Source: DASSUC01 sp035649895
Lineage (GTDB): Bacteria; Actinomycetota; Actinomycetes; Mycobacteriales; Micromonosporaceae
Length of the DNA stretch: 64,000 bases
NCBI GenBank assembly: GCA_035649895.1
Contig: DASRIS010000131.1
Location: 1-64,000 of the forward strand
Direction of reading: 5' to 3'
The notes below the pieces were generated by a model. That model worked only from the letters and a program-made list of their open reading frames with translations, made no database searches and had not been told where the DNA came from. Positions within the stretch are counted from its first letter, which is position 1. Every line of letters begins with the position of its first letter. The translations under genes and the position numbers were made by a program. Positions 1 to 7,543 of this stretch are shown in pieces.

Positions 1-680
1 ACCTCGGCTACTTCGTACGCCCGGCGAGCGAGGTGCCCGACGGCCGGCCGCGGGTGGAGCCGGTGCTGGGCTACCTGGTCCGGCGGGATGAGGGGCTGCT
101 GCTCTTCGACACCGGTCTGGGCGCAGCCAGCCCGGCGACGGAGGCGCACTACCGGCCGCACCGGCGCCCGCTGGGTGGCGCGCTGGCCGCCGCGGGAGTG
201 AGCCTCGACGAGGTCACCGTGGTGGTCAACTGCCACCTGCACTTCGACCACTGTGGAGGCAACCCGCTGCTGGCCGGGCGGCCGGTGCTCGTACAGGCCG
301 TGGAGCTGGCGGCGGCGCGCGGCGCGTCGTACACCTTTGCTGAGCTGGTCGACTTTCCCGGCGTGGCGTACCAGGAGCTGGCCGGTGAGGCCGAGGTCTG
401 GCCGGGGGTGTGGGTGGTGCCTACGCCGGGACACACCGACGGCCACCAGTCACTGGTGGTACGGCGGCCGGACGGCACAGTCGTGCTCGCCGGTCAGGCT
501 CACGACTTCGCGTCCCAGTTCGCGGTCGACGAGCTGGCCCGGGTGGCGGAGGGGGACGGCCTGGCGCCGCCGGTGCCGGCGTACCCGTCGTGGCTGCGGC
601 GGCTCGCGCAGTTCGACCCGCGTCGGGTGCTCTTCGCGCACGACTGCTCGGTGTGGGAGCCGGCCGGTGCCGGCTGGTAG
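1..680 (+). CDS. Metallo-beta-lactamase-fold hydrolase, 5' end outside the window
   Basis: The reading frame is open from base 3, and the residues before the first internal GTG (position 33) already look like the family, so the gene starts upstream of the window. The visible part carries the zinc-binding HLHFDHCGG motif (HxHxDH) and, further on, PTPGHTDGHQS with the third metal histidine. A late Asp lies in the LAGQAHD segment and a late His in LFAHDCS. This layout fits the small AHL-lactonase / N-acyl-hydrolase branch of the family. Substrate cannot be read from sequence. It is probably a soluble cytoplasmic enzyme. It converges on the small gene downstream. Confidence 0.85.
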   Translation, partial: LGYFVRPASEVPDGRPRVEPVLGYLVRRDEGLLLFDTGLGAASPATEAHYRPHRRPLGGALAAAGVSLDEVTVVVNCHLHFDHCGGNPLLAGRPVLVQAVELAAARGASYTFAELVDFPGVAYQELAGEAEVWPGVWVVPTPGHTDGHQSLVVRRPDGTVVLAGQAHDFASQFAVDELARVAEGDGLAPPVPAYPSWLRRLAQFDPRRVLFAHDCSVWEPAGAGW

Positions 681-721
681 GGGGCGCCTCAGGACGGCGC
701 CCCATGAGCGTCCGTTGCGGT

Positions 722-979
722 TTACCTGTTGCGGTCGAGCATGGGGTCGACCTCGAAGCGGGCGAGCACGTACTCGGCGGTGAGCGTGTCGACGCCGGTC
801 CCGCGGGCGCCGCTGGGCCGGTAGGTGACTGTCGCCGCCCGCGCCGACGCGGACTCCACCACCCCGGCGCGCCAGGTGCCTCCCCGGTAGACCCACACCG
901 GATCGGCTCGCCGGTAGCTGTCGGTCGGCGCCACGTGGTCCGGGTTGCGGTTGTTCGGGTCAATGGTGGGTGCGGGCAT
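722..979 (-). CDS. Small conserved-looking hypothetical protein (85 aa)
   Basis: No family is recognised. The protein has a Pro/Asn/Asp-rich N-terminus, then a beta-strand-like segment around WVYRGGTWRAGVVESASA that resembles a small SH3/Tudor-type barrel (VWVxxxxxWxxGxV). I chose the ATG at 979 because GGAGGG and AAGGA lie just upstream. An in-frame start at 1003 would add eight residues. The gene begins inside the 3' end of the GGDEF gene (20-44 bp overlap), so the two are very likely co-transcribed and translationally coupled. A role in cyclic-di-GMP signalling is possible only by association. Confidence 0.55.
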   Translation of the reverse strand: MPAPTIDPNNRNPDHVAPTDSYRRADPVWVYRGGTWRAGVVESASARAATVTYRPSGARGTGVDTLTAEYVLARFEVDPMLDRNR

Positions 980-1784
980 CGTCCTTACCCTCCGGTTTCG
1001 CATTTGGTGCCAGGTCGGTCAGCTGCAGCGGTGGCCTCCGCCGGGCGGCCAGATGCCGGACGGTCCACTTTGCCGGATCGGTGCCGTGGCTCGGGGCTCG
1101 CTCCTGGACCGGTCGCCGTCCGTTGCGGTGGGACTGGTGGTAGTCCTCGATGGCCGCAGGGGCGAGGGACGCCGCGCAGGCGCTGCGGATGCGGCGGTGC
1201 TTCGCGTCGTACATGGCCGCATCGGCCTGGCGCACCGCCTCGGACAGGTGGGCACAGCCAGTCGCCGGCGCGAGACCAACAGAAGCGGTCACAATCATGT
1301 ATCGGTCCGCCACCCGCATCGGAGTGGCGAGGGCCTCGGCGAGCCGGTCCGCGGCTGGGACGAGCCAGCCGCAGTCACGGGTGGGGCTGCTGAAGAGCCC
1401 GGCGAACTCATCCCCGCCGAGCCGGGCCACCAGGCTGGGACCTGCGCAGCTCTCGAACCGCCGAGCGACGGCGACCAGAACCTCGTCGCCGACGGCATGG
1501 CCGAAGCTGTCGTTTATCTGCTTGAAGTCGTCGAGGTCGAGCACGACGACGAAGAGGGGGTGCTGCGCGGGGTCGGTGAACATCGCCGCGCCGATCTGGT
1601 AGAAGGCTCGCCGGTTGGGCAGCCCGGTCAGCGGGTCGTGGCTCGCGGCGTGCCGGGCCGCCTGCAGCTCCCCACGGAGCTTGGCGACCTCGGCCTCGGC
1701 CTGGCCGGCCCGGCGCCGCCAGCTCCATCCACCGCCGACACCCGCGGCGGCGGCGATGCAGGCAGACAGGGTCAAGGGGTCCAT
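960..1784 (-). CDS. GGDEF-domain diguanylate cyclase with N-terminal membrane anchor
   Basis: 274 aa. Residues 1-20 form a short hydrophobic, Ala/Gly-rich segment, followed by a helical linker (about 25-45) and a GGDEF domain. The domain starts at DPLTGLPNRRAF (about 50-61) and has the metal-binding aspartate region VLDLDDFKQIND and an intact GGDEF at about 123-127, so synthesis of cyclic-di-GMP from two GTP is expected. The usual inhibitory RxxD motif a few residues before GGDEF is absent (AGPS stands there), so product feedback through a canonical I-site is not expected. The last 70 residues are Arg/Pro-rich and probably disordered. AGGGAG precedes the ATG. No EAL domain is present. Confidence 0.88.
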   Translation of the reverse strand: MDPLTLSACIAAAAGVGGGWSWRRRAGQAEAEVAKLRGELQAARHAASHDPLTGLPNRRAFYQIGAAMFTDPAQHPLFVVVLDLDDFKQINDSFGHAVGDEVLVAVARRFESCAGPSLVARLGGDEFAGLFSSPTRDCGWLVPAADRLAEALATPMRVADRYMIVTASVGLAPATGCAHLSEAVRQADAAMYDAKHRRIRSACAASLAPAAIEDYHQSHRNGRRPVQERAPSHGTDPAKWTVRHLAARRRPPLQLTDLAPNAKPEGKDDARTHH

Positions 1785-2125
1785 TCTGAACTCCCTAGCC
1801 AGCGCCGAGCCGAGTGTCCGGCAACTACATGACGGACCCGGTCAGTGCCCGCTGCAACGATGGTGGCCCGTTTTGCTCCCAATCTTCTACTTTCTGCTCA
1901 CTAAGTGTAAACACGCCGGTACCCCCGCATGCTCATCATCATGCGCGCTGGAAGTTCCACGCGCAAGAGCCGATGCACGTGCAGATTGCCGTGCAGCGCG
2001 AGACGCGTTCGGGCCCTATGCTTACCGGTCGATAGGGCGACGGTGTCAGCAGTGCGTTCAGCCGGCGAGCGTCCCGGAGACAGTCGTGCCCTTGACTAGA
2101 AATTCACCCGAACACAGGAGATGGG
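1785..2125. other. Intergenic region without a supported gene
   Basis: This 341-bp gap separates the divergent GGDEF and DUF397 genes. It is noticeably less GC-rich around 1860-1910 (runs such as CAATCTTCTACTTTCTG), as expected for a promoter region. TTGACT at 2093-2098 could be a -35 element for the DUF397 gene, but I cannot place a convincing -10. Short open frames here lack a ribosome binding site and family features. Confidence 0.4.
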
Positions 2126-2362
2126 ATGCAGCAGATACCCAACGGCGTACCCGCCGTGCAGCTGCCCGTCGTGGCATGGCGGAAGAGCACGCGCAGCAAC
2201 CCCAGCGGCAACTGCGTCGAGCTGGCGAGCCTGCCTGCCGGCGCGGGCGTTGCGGTCCGCAACTCCCGGGACCCCAACGGGCCGGCTCTCGTCTACACCC
2301 GGGAAGAGATCGCCGCGTTCATCGCAGGCGTGCGGGACGGCGAGTTCGACGACCTGATGTAG
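2126..2362 (+). CDS. DUF397 domain protein
   Basis: 78 aa. The whole protein is one DUF397 domain: W-R-K-S-T-R-S near residue 20, NCVELA, VAVRNSRDPNGPAL and the C-terminal FIAGVRDGEFD. These proteins are abundant in actinomycetes and usually lie next to an XRE-type regulator in pairs like BldB/WhiJ-type systems, acting in developmental control. Here no XRE partner is adjacent, so it is an orphan copy. AGGAG lies at 2116-2120, which supports the ATG at 2126. A strong hairpin follows about 135 bp downstream. Confidence 0.9.
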   Translation: MQQIPNGVPAVQLPVVAWRKSTRSNPSGNCVELASLPAGAGVAVRNSRDPNGPALVYTREEIAAFIAGVRDGEFDDLM

Positions 2363-2497
2363 CACCGCAGCGCTAGTGCACGACAGCGTGCAGTACATAG
2401 CAGCCTGGCGGGGCCGGAGCATCTGACCGCGCCTCAACCACTACAGGTCGTGGTCTGGCGGCTGGGTTCTGCAGCGTTGGTTTCCAGCATTGGGTAA

Positions 2498-2533
2498 GCC
2501 GGGGGCTGAGCCCGGGCAGGCTCAGCCCCCGGC
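2498..2533. terminator. Strong hairpin, probable terminator after the DUF397 gene
   Basis: The 13-base arms GCCGGGGGCTGAG (2498-2510) and CTCAGCCCCCGGC (2521-2533) are perfectly complementary, with a 10-base loop. There is no T-run, which is common for actinobacterial terminators. The rest of the 430-bp gap (2363-2792) between DUF397 and the first Acg gene shows no gene. Confidence 0.7.
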
Positions 2534-2792
2534 CCCCTCCAGGCCTCTGACACCCCCAACCCTGCCCGACCGCGGGGACCGTTACCCACCCTTGACCGGC
2601 CCGCCGTGTCCAGCCCGCGACCGGCCCGCCGATGTCCGCGCCGGGCGCCGGTCTGTCCACTGTGTTCGCCCATGCTGTGCCCCGCCCCGCCGCCCTGGTG
2701 TCTTGTGGCCCGGTCTGTGGCCGGTCGCCGGGACATGACGTGACGCGGCAGGCAGGATGGGGACGTGACGCGAGTCAAAGGGGGCGCGCAGC

Positions 2793-3821
2793 ATGACGAC
2801 TGACCGTGGTTCCGTTGAGTCCCGCTCGCCAGCCTCGGCCCTGGCCGAGGCCGTCGCGGCGGCGGTGAGCGCGCCCTCGGTGCACAACACGCAGCCGTGG
2901 CGCTGGCGGCTACACCCGACCGCGCTGGACCTCTACGCCGAGCGCAGCCGGCAGCTGCCAGCGGCCGACCCCCAGGGCCGGCTGCTGGTCATGAGCTGCG
3001 GCGCAGCCCTGCATCACGTACGGACAGCGCTCGCCGCCGAGGGCTGGCTAGCGTCGGTCAGCCGGTTCCCGGACCCCGCCGACCCAGACCACCTGGCCCG
3101 GGTCACCGTCACCGACCGCTCCGGCGTCATGGCCGAGGCGATGCGGTTGTTCCAGACCATCGGGATGCGCCGCACGGACCGGCGACCGCTGGTCGACGAG
3201 CCGCTCCCGCCGTCGGCGCTGGACGCGGTGCGCCGGGCCGCGGCCGCGGAGGGGACGGACCTGCACCGGGTCACCGAGGAGCAGCTCAGCGACCTGGCTG
3301 TGGCCGCCGCGCACGCCAACGAGATCGGCCTGGCAGATCCCGACCAGCGCGCCGAGCTTGCGTACTGGGTGGGTGGGCAGCGGGCGGAGGGGACCGGTGT
3401 GCCCGACCCGGTCCTGCCGAGCAGTGTGCCGCAGACCGATGTGCCGGAGCGCGACTTCGGCCACGCCGGCACCCTGCGGGTGGGTGCCGGGCATGACCGG
3501 GCGGCGACGTACGCGCTGCTGTTCGGCCGGGGCGACGAGCCGAGCGACTGGCTCCGGGCGGGTGAGGCGCTGTCCGCGTGCTGGCTGACCGCCACCGAGC
3601 TCGGCGTGTCGGTGCTCCCGCTCAGCTCAGTGGTTGAGGTGCCAGCCACGCGCCAGGCGCTGCGGCGGATCCTGTCCGGGCTGGGCTACCCGTACATAGT
3701 GCTGCGGCTGGGGGCCGCAGACCCTGACGAGCCCGGGCCGCCGCACACGCCGCGGCTGTCCCTGGCCGAGATCCTGGACGTGTCCGAGGTACGGCCGGGC
3801 GGCCAGGGCGGGTCCGGCTGA
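2793..3821 (+). CDS. Acg family FMN-binding oxidoreductase (first copy)
   Basis: 342 aa, the usual length of the Acg (Rv2032-like) family. The N-terminal hallmark SVHNTQPWRWRL sits at about 29-40. Internal features are RLLVMSCGAALHHVR, the RRTDRRP segment and the C-terminal GYPYIVLRLG. These proteins are nitroreductase-fold flavoproteins in which a lid covers FMN. In mycobacteria the gene is part of the DosR dormancy regulon, and a role in sequestering flavin has been proposed. A second copy lies at 10451-11440. A GGGGG stretch precedes the ATG. The neighbour downstream (CBS-BON) is convergent and also of dormancy-regulon type. Confidence 0.88.
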   Translation: MTTDRGSVESRSPASALAEAVAAAVSAPSVHNTQPWRWRLHPTALDLYAERSRQLPAADPQGRLLVMSCGAALHHVRTALAAEGWLASVSRFPDPADPDHLARVTVTDRSGVMAEAMRLFQTIGMRRTDRRPLVDEPLPPSALDAVRRAAAAEGTDLHRVTEEQLSDLAVAAAHANEIGLADPDQRAELAYWVGGQRAEGTGVPDPVLPSSVPQTDVPERDFGHAGTLRVGAGHDRAATYALLFGRGDEPSDWLRAGEALSACWLTATELGVSVLPLSSVVEVPATRQALRRILSGLGYPYIVLRLGAADPDEPGPPHTPRLSLAEILDVSEVRPGGQGGSG

Positions 3822-3842
3822 GCCGCCACCACACGCTGAAAG

Positions 3843-4547
3843 CTAACGCACACTGAACGGGTACGAACGCAGCGCCCGCGCCTCGGAGAGCTCGGTGTCG
3901 TCGTACCGGTAGGTCAGCTCGTCCACGACGTCGACCACGCCCGCGACGGCATGGGTCAGGTGCACCGCCAGCTGCGCGTCGGTGCGCCGCTCCACCTCGC
4001 CGGTGAGGGTCGTCACGCCGTCCTGGACGGCCACGCCCACCTGGCCCGGCTCCAGCCACAGCACCTTGCGCAGCACCTCCTGCGCGACCTCGGAACGGAT
4101 CTCCTCGTCCGGGCGCAGGTGCACCCGCAGCAGGTCGCCCCGGGAGACGATGCCGACCAGCCGGCCCGCCTCGTCCACGACCGGCAGCCGCTTGACGTGC
4201 TCCTTGGACATGGTCCGGGCCGCCTCGATGACTGTGGTGTCGGGCCCGACCGTCACCGCGGGGCAGCTCATCAGCTCGCCGGCGACGTCACTGGTCGCCT
4301 TGGCCCGGGCCGTGCGCCGCCGGCGCCCCTCGAACAGGCGCGGCTCGGCCTCGCCACCCACAAACTCGATCTTGCGTAGCAGGTCGGCCTCCGACACCAC
4401 CCCGACGACCCGGTTCCCGGCGTCGACCACCGGTACCGCGCTGAACCTGTGCTTGGTCAGGGCATCGACCATCTGCCGGTAGGACGCATCCTCGCCGACG
4501 GCCACGACATCGGCCGTCATCACCTCACGGACTCGCCACGGTCTCAT
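3843..4547 (-). CDS. CBS-CBS-BON domain protein
   Basis: 234 aa. Two CBS domains (about 8-60 and 90-140, with AVPVVDAGNRVVGVVSEADLL and RLPVVDEAGRLVGIVSRGDLL) are followed by a BON domain (about 150-215, VQDGVTTLTGEVERRTDAQ). CBS pairs bind adenosyl ligands and BON domains bind lipids or membranes. Related single-CBS proteins (Hrp1) belong to the mycobacterial hypoxia response. The longer upstream frame (to 4745) runs into the group II intron and is not real. The start at 4547 is set by AGGAGA eight bases upstream. The intron starts one base beyond that AGGAGA, so the gene has lost its native leader and promoter contact. Confidence 0.9.
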   Translation of the reverse strand: MRPWRVREVMTADVVAVGEDASYRQMVDALTKHRFSAVPVVDAGNRVVGVVSEADLLRKIEFVGGEAEPRLFEGRRRRTARAKATSDVAGELMSCPAVTVGPDTTVIEAARTMSKEHVKRLPVVDEAGRLVGIVSRGDLLRVHLRPDEEIRSEVAQEVLRKVLWLEPGQVGVAVQDGVTTLTGEVERRTDAQLAVHLTHAVAGVVDVVDELTYRYDDTELSEARALRSYPFSVR

Positions 4548-5142
4548 GGATGCTTCTCCTGTGCGTCCAGTAGGGATAGGTGGTTGATCATGTGAGTGGT
4601 TGACGACTGACTCGTAAGCTCGTCGTCGCTTGCCGGTGGAGGTCCGGTCCGGGTAGCAGCCAGGTGGCCCGGTAGCAGGCTGGCGGTCTCGTCTGGAGAC
4701 GGGCGGGGTCGAAGCCCAGCGTCGAACGCCTGAGATGGCGTGCAACCGAACGGTCCGTAACGTGAAGTGAAGCCTGCCGCGTCGTTACAGCACCCGCCCG
4801 TGGGGTGGGGCGAGGGAGTGCCGAGCCCGGAGGAGGAGGGCGAAGGCCATGGAAGCGGTGAAGATCCTGGACGGGCAGCCGTGAAGGACTCCCCGGCGTA
4901 AGGGGCGCGGAACGTTCGGATAGTGGCGGCGGGAACTGGAGAGGCCCTCCCCGGCCCAGCGGGCTGCGCACGATCGCTGGAGCGCGGCGACCTATAACCG
5001 GTGATGAGCCGGGAAGTGGAAGCCAGCCGGAAGGGCGTCGGAGGTGGTCGTAGTACCGGTTGAGCCGACCGGACAACACAACCGGCGGTGAGGGAAGGGC
5101 CACTACTTCGTCGATGCGTGTTGAGGTAGTTGGAGGTGCCCG

Positions 5143-6525
5143 GTGAGTGCCGAGGTTTCGGCTAGTCCCGCCGCTGCGGAACGTTCTTCCGTGGACAAGG
5201 TGCGTGCCCTGCAACACACGCTGTACCGGGCGGCCAAGGCCGGTCCCGGGCGACGGTTCCACGCGTTGTGGGACAAGGTCCTGCGCAGGGACGTCCTGTG
5301 GCGTGCGTGGGTCGCGGTGCGCCGCAACAATGGCGCGCCGGGCATCGACCGCACCACCTTGGACCAGGTCGAGCAGTACGGGGTGGCCCGGCTGCTGGAC
5401 GAGGTGGCCACCGAACTGCGGGAAGGCAGGTACCGGCCGTTGCCGGCGCGTCGGGTGTTCATCCCGAAGCCGGGCACCAACGAACAGCGGCCGTTGTCGA
5501 TACCCACGGTTCGGGACCGGATCGTGCAGGCCGCGTTGAAGATCGTGCTTGAGCCGGTGTTCGAGGCGGACTTCCTGCCGTGCAGCTTCGGGTTCCGCCC
5601 GAGACGCGGGCAGCACGACGCCCTTCAGGTCGTCATCGATGAGGCTTGGCGGGGTCGCCGGTGGGTGGTGGAGACGGATATCGCCGGCTGTTTCGAGGCG
5701 ATCCCGAAAGACCGGCTGATGCAAGCGGTGGAGGAACGCGTCGCCGACCAGTCCGTGCTCAGGCTCCTGCGGGTGATCCTGCGCGCCGGGGTGATGGACG
5801 CGGGCGTGGTTCGGCATCCGGTGACCGGAACCCCGCAAGGGGGCGTGATCAGTCCGTTGATGTGCAACGTGTACCTGCACCGGCTCGACCGGGCATGGGA
5901 CAGTCGGGCACACGGGGTACTGGTCCGCTTCGCCGACGACGTGCTGGTGATGTGCGCTACCCGGCAACAGGCCGAGGCTGCTCTCGCGCGGCTTCGGGTG
6001 TTGCTGGCCGACCTCGGCCTCCAGCCGAAGGAGGCCAAGACCCGCATCGTGCACCTGGAGGAAGGGGGCGAGGGGTTCGACTTCCTCGGCTTCGGCCACC
6101 AGTGGGTGCGGTCGCGAGGCGTGCGGGGCAAGCGCGGCGTCATGTTCCTGGCTCGCTGGCCCTCGAACAAGGCGATGCAGCGTGCCCGCGATCGGATCCG
6201 GGAGCTCACGGTCCGGTCGAGGCTGCTGCTCAGTGTCGAAACGGTGGTGCAGGACATCAACGTGTTCCTGCGTGGCTGGGCACAGTACTACCGCTACGGC
6301 CACTCCACCATCCGCTTCGACAAGATCAGGAACTATGCGCTGGAACGGTTGACGCTGTTCATCGGGAAGCGACACAGACGCGGACGAGGCTTCGGCATGG
6401 CCGTGGTCGCCTACCTGTCGCCGAACCAGTGCGGCCTGGTCAACCTCAACGGAGTCGTTGTCGCACCCAGGGCCGGCAAGCCCTGGCGGGAGAAACCGAA
6501 TGCCGGCGGTGAACGGCGTCGGTGA
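5143..6525 (+). CDS. ltrA: Group II intron reverse transcriptase/maturase
   Basis: 460 aa. The reverse transcriptase domain spans about 45-330, with NNGAPGIDRTTL (block 0/1), FIPKPGTNEQRPLSIPTVRD, FGFRPRRGQHDA, DIAGCFEAIPKD (first catalytic Asp), TPQGGVISPLMCN and the catalytic FADD motif. The maturase X domain follows (about 345-430, DINVFLRGWAQYYRYG). There is no C-terminal HNH endonuclease, so mobility would use strand-specific priming without En. The GTG at 5143 follows GGAGGTG. The stop codon overlaps domain V by two bases. The frame is intact, so the element may be active. Confidence 0.95.
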   Translation: MSAEVSASPAAAERSSVDKVRALQHTLYRAAKAGPGRRFHALWDKVLRRDVLWRAWVAVRRNNGAPGIDRTTLDQVEQYGVARLLDEVATELREGRYRPLPARRVFIPKPGTNEQRPLSIPTVRDRIVQAALKIVLEPVFEADFLPCSFGFRPRRGQHDALQVVIDEAWRGRRWVVETDIAGCFEAIPKDRLMQAVEERVADQSVLRLLRVILRAGVMDAGVVRHPVTGTPQGGVISPLMCNVYLHRLDRAWDSRAHGVLVRFADDVLVMCATRQQAEAALARLRVLLADLGLQPKEAKTRIVHLEEGGEGFDFLGFGHQWVRSRGVRGKRGVMFLARWPSNKAMQRARDRIRELTVRSRLLLSVETVVQDINVFLRGWAQYYRYGHSTIRFDKIRNYALERLTLFIGKRHRRGRGFGMAVVAYLSPNQCGLVNLNGVVVAPRAGKPWREKPNAGGERRR

Positions 6526-6690
6526 GCCGTGTGCGGGAGAACCGCATGCACGGTTCGACGTGGCGGGAGCTGGAGCGGTGACGACCTGACCACGGGCACG
6601 GGAGAGCGCACAACCGTCCGGGAAACCGGCGGAATGCAGGCCCTCGGCCCTACCGTCAGAGATCATCATTTCTCCAGTTCCCGACCCGAC
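6524..6690 (+). ncRNA. Group II intron catalytic domain V and domain VI
   Basis: Domain V starts with GAGCCGTGTGCGG, has a GAGA-type tetraloop and returns with CCGCATGCACGGTTC. The two-base bulge characteristic of the catalytic hairpin falls in the 3' arm. Domain VI uses the 12-bp stem 6564-6575/6672-6683 and an unusually long terminal loop of about 96 nt, which itself holds a CCGG-GAAA-CCGG hairpin. The bulged A at 6684 is the expected lariat branch point. Confidence 0.85.
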
Positions 6691-6730
6691 TCCATCCACC
6701 ACGACCGTACGAGCGCGCAGGCCACAGGCG

Positions 6731-7234
6731 TCAGGGCCGGCTGGCCGCGACCCGCGGGCCACAAGGCCCGTCCGCCTTCTCTGCTACGTGCAGGTCGACC
6801 AGGCGTAGCCTGGTGTTCTGCAGCCGGTCGACAACGACGGCCATGAACCGGCGGGTCAGGTCCAGGCCGAGGACCGGGTCCTCGGTGCAGATCCGCCGCA
6901 CGCCCGCGGCCTTGAGCTCCACGGTCAGGGCCGGCTCGACCGCCGTCGCCCCAAAGTGCCAGCGGTAGGGCGGGAACATCCAGGACCAGCCCAGGACGCT
7001 GCCGGGGCCCAGAGTCTCCACCGGTACGCGGCCCCGGCCGGGCACGACGGCGTGCAGCTCCACCAGCCCGCTGCGGATGAGCCAGAACCGGTCCGCCCGC
7101 CCGCCCTCCTCGAAGATGCGCCGCTCTGCATGCAGCGGTGCGCGGTGGGCCCAGGCGGAGAGCCGATCCAGCTGCCGTTCGTTCAACCCGGCCAGGAAGG
7201 GGTGCTCGGCGAGCAGGTTCTGTACAGTGATCAT
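6731..7234 (-). CDS. Cyclic-nucleotide-binding (Crp N-terminal) domain protein
   Basis: 167 aa. A single cNMP-binding beta-barrel: PFLAGLNERQLDRLSAWA, RIFEEGGRADRFWLIRSGLVELH, ETLGPGSVLGWSWMFPPYRWHFGATAVEPALTVEL. There is no C-terminal helix-turn-helix, so it is a sensor or regulatory subunit and not a transcription factor. The phosphate-binding cassette is atypical (W-S-W-M-F-P in place of the usual GE-x-x-L), so the ligand may differ from cAMP. The start at 7234 follows GGAGGAAG; the longer frame upstream has no support. Without the intron only about 53 bp would separate it from the CBS-BON gene, suggesting an ancestral operon. Confidence 0.82.
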   Translation of the reverse strand: MITVQNLLAEHPFLAGLNERQLDRLSAWAHRAPLHAERRIFEEGGRADRFWLIRSGLVELHAVVPGRGRVPVETLGPGSVLGWSWMFPPYRWHFGATAVEPALTVELKAAGVRRICTEDPVLGLDLTRRFMAVVVDRLQNTRLRLVDLHVAEKADGPCGPRVAASRP

Positions 7235-7543
7235 CAGACTTCCTCCACGTGCCTGGCCCGGACCTCCGGACCGTCTGTAGTGCCGGCGCAGCCGGTCACG
7301 CCTCAGCCAGCCGACATGCCTTCCTGGGGGCCTGCGCGACAGCCACCGCCCGATGTTCCAGGCCAGTGTTGCGACCGGCGGATCTGCGTCACCAGGGCCA
7401 GGCGGCCCGTCCTGGACGGGTCGGACGGACCGGACACCCGCCGGTACGGGCCGGCTGTGCGGCGCAGGCCGCTGTGCGGAACGGCCGATGACCGCGGCGC
7501 CTGGTCTGGCTGTTTCTGGCCGGGGGACCGCTAGCATCGAGAC
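7235..7543. other. Divergent promoter region of the cNMP-binding and histidine kinase genes
   Basis: This 309-bp gap should hold both promoters. Several imperfect dyads are present, including GGACCTCCGGACC near 7260-7275 and CCAGG...CCTGG around 7390-7415. I cannot assign a -10/-35 pair with confidence and see no gene. Confidence 0.35.

Larger units (their letters stand above)
4561..6690 (+). mobile_element. Complete group II intron (about 2,130 nt) with its reverse transcriptase
   Basis: The 5' end GTGCGTCCAGTAGGGA at 4561 matches the group II consensus GUGYG and the start of known introns such as Ll.LtrB. A 580-nt structured leader (domains I-III) precedes the maturase gene at 5143-6525, then domain V (6524-6556) and domain VI. 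Domain VI has a 12-bp stem formed by 6564-6575 with 6672-6683 (one G-U pair), an unpaired A at 6684, and the 3' end CCGAC at 6690, which puts the branch A seven bases from the end. The intron lies on the plus strand, whereas the flanking genes are on the minus strand, so it cannot splice out of their mRNA. The last six bases of the 5' exon, TCTCCT (4555-4560), can pair with AGGAGG at 4831-4836 as IBS1/EBS1. Confidence 0.9.

Noticed and set aside
6524..6556. GGTTC-containing hairpin as a possible tRNA arm
   Set aside because: It fits group II intron domain V in sequence and position; no other tRNA arms exist nearby. I found no tRNA-like cloverleaf anywhere in the window.
4588..6762. A 724-residue open frame on the minus strand
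   Set aside because: It lies antisense to the group II intron and its maturase; its composition (His/Arg/Pro-rich) and lack of any domain mark it as a shadow.
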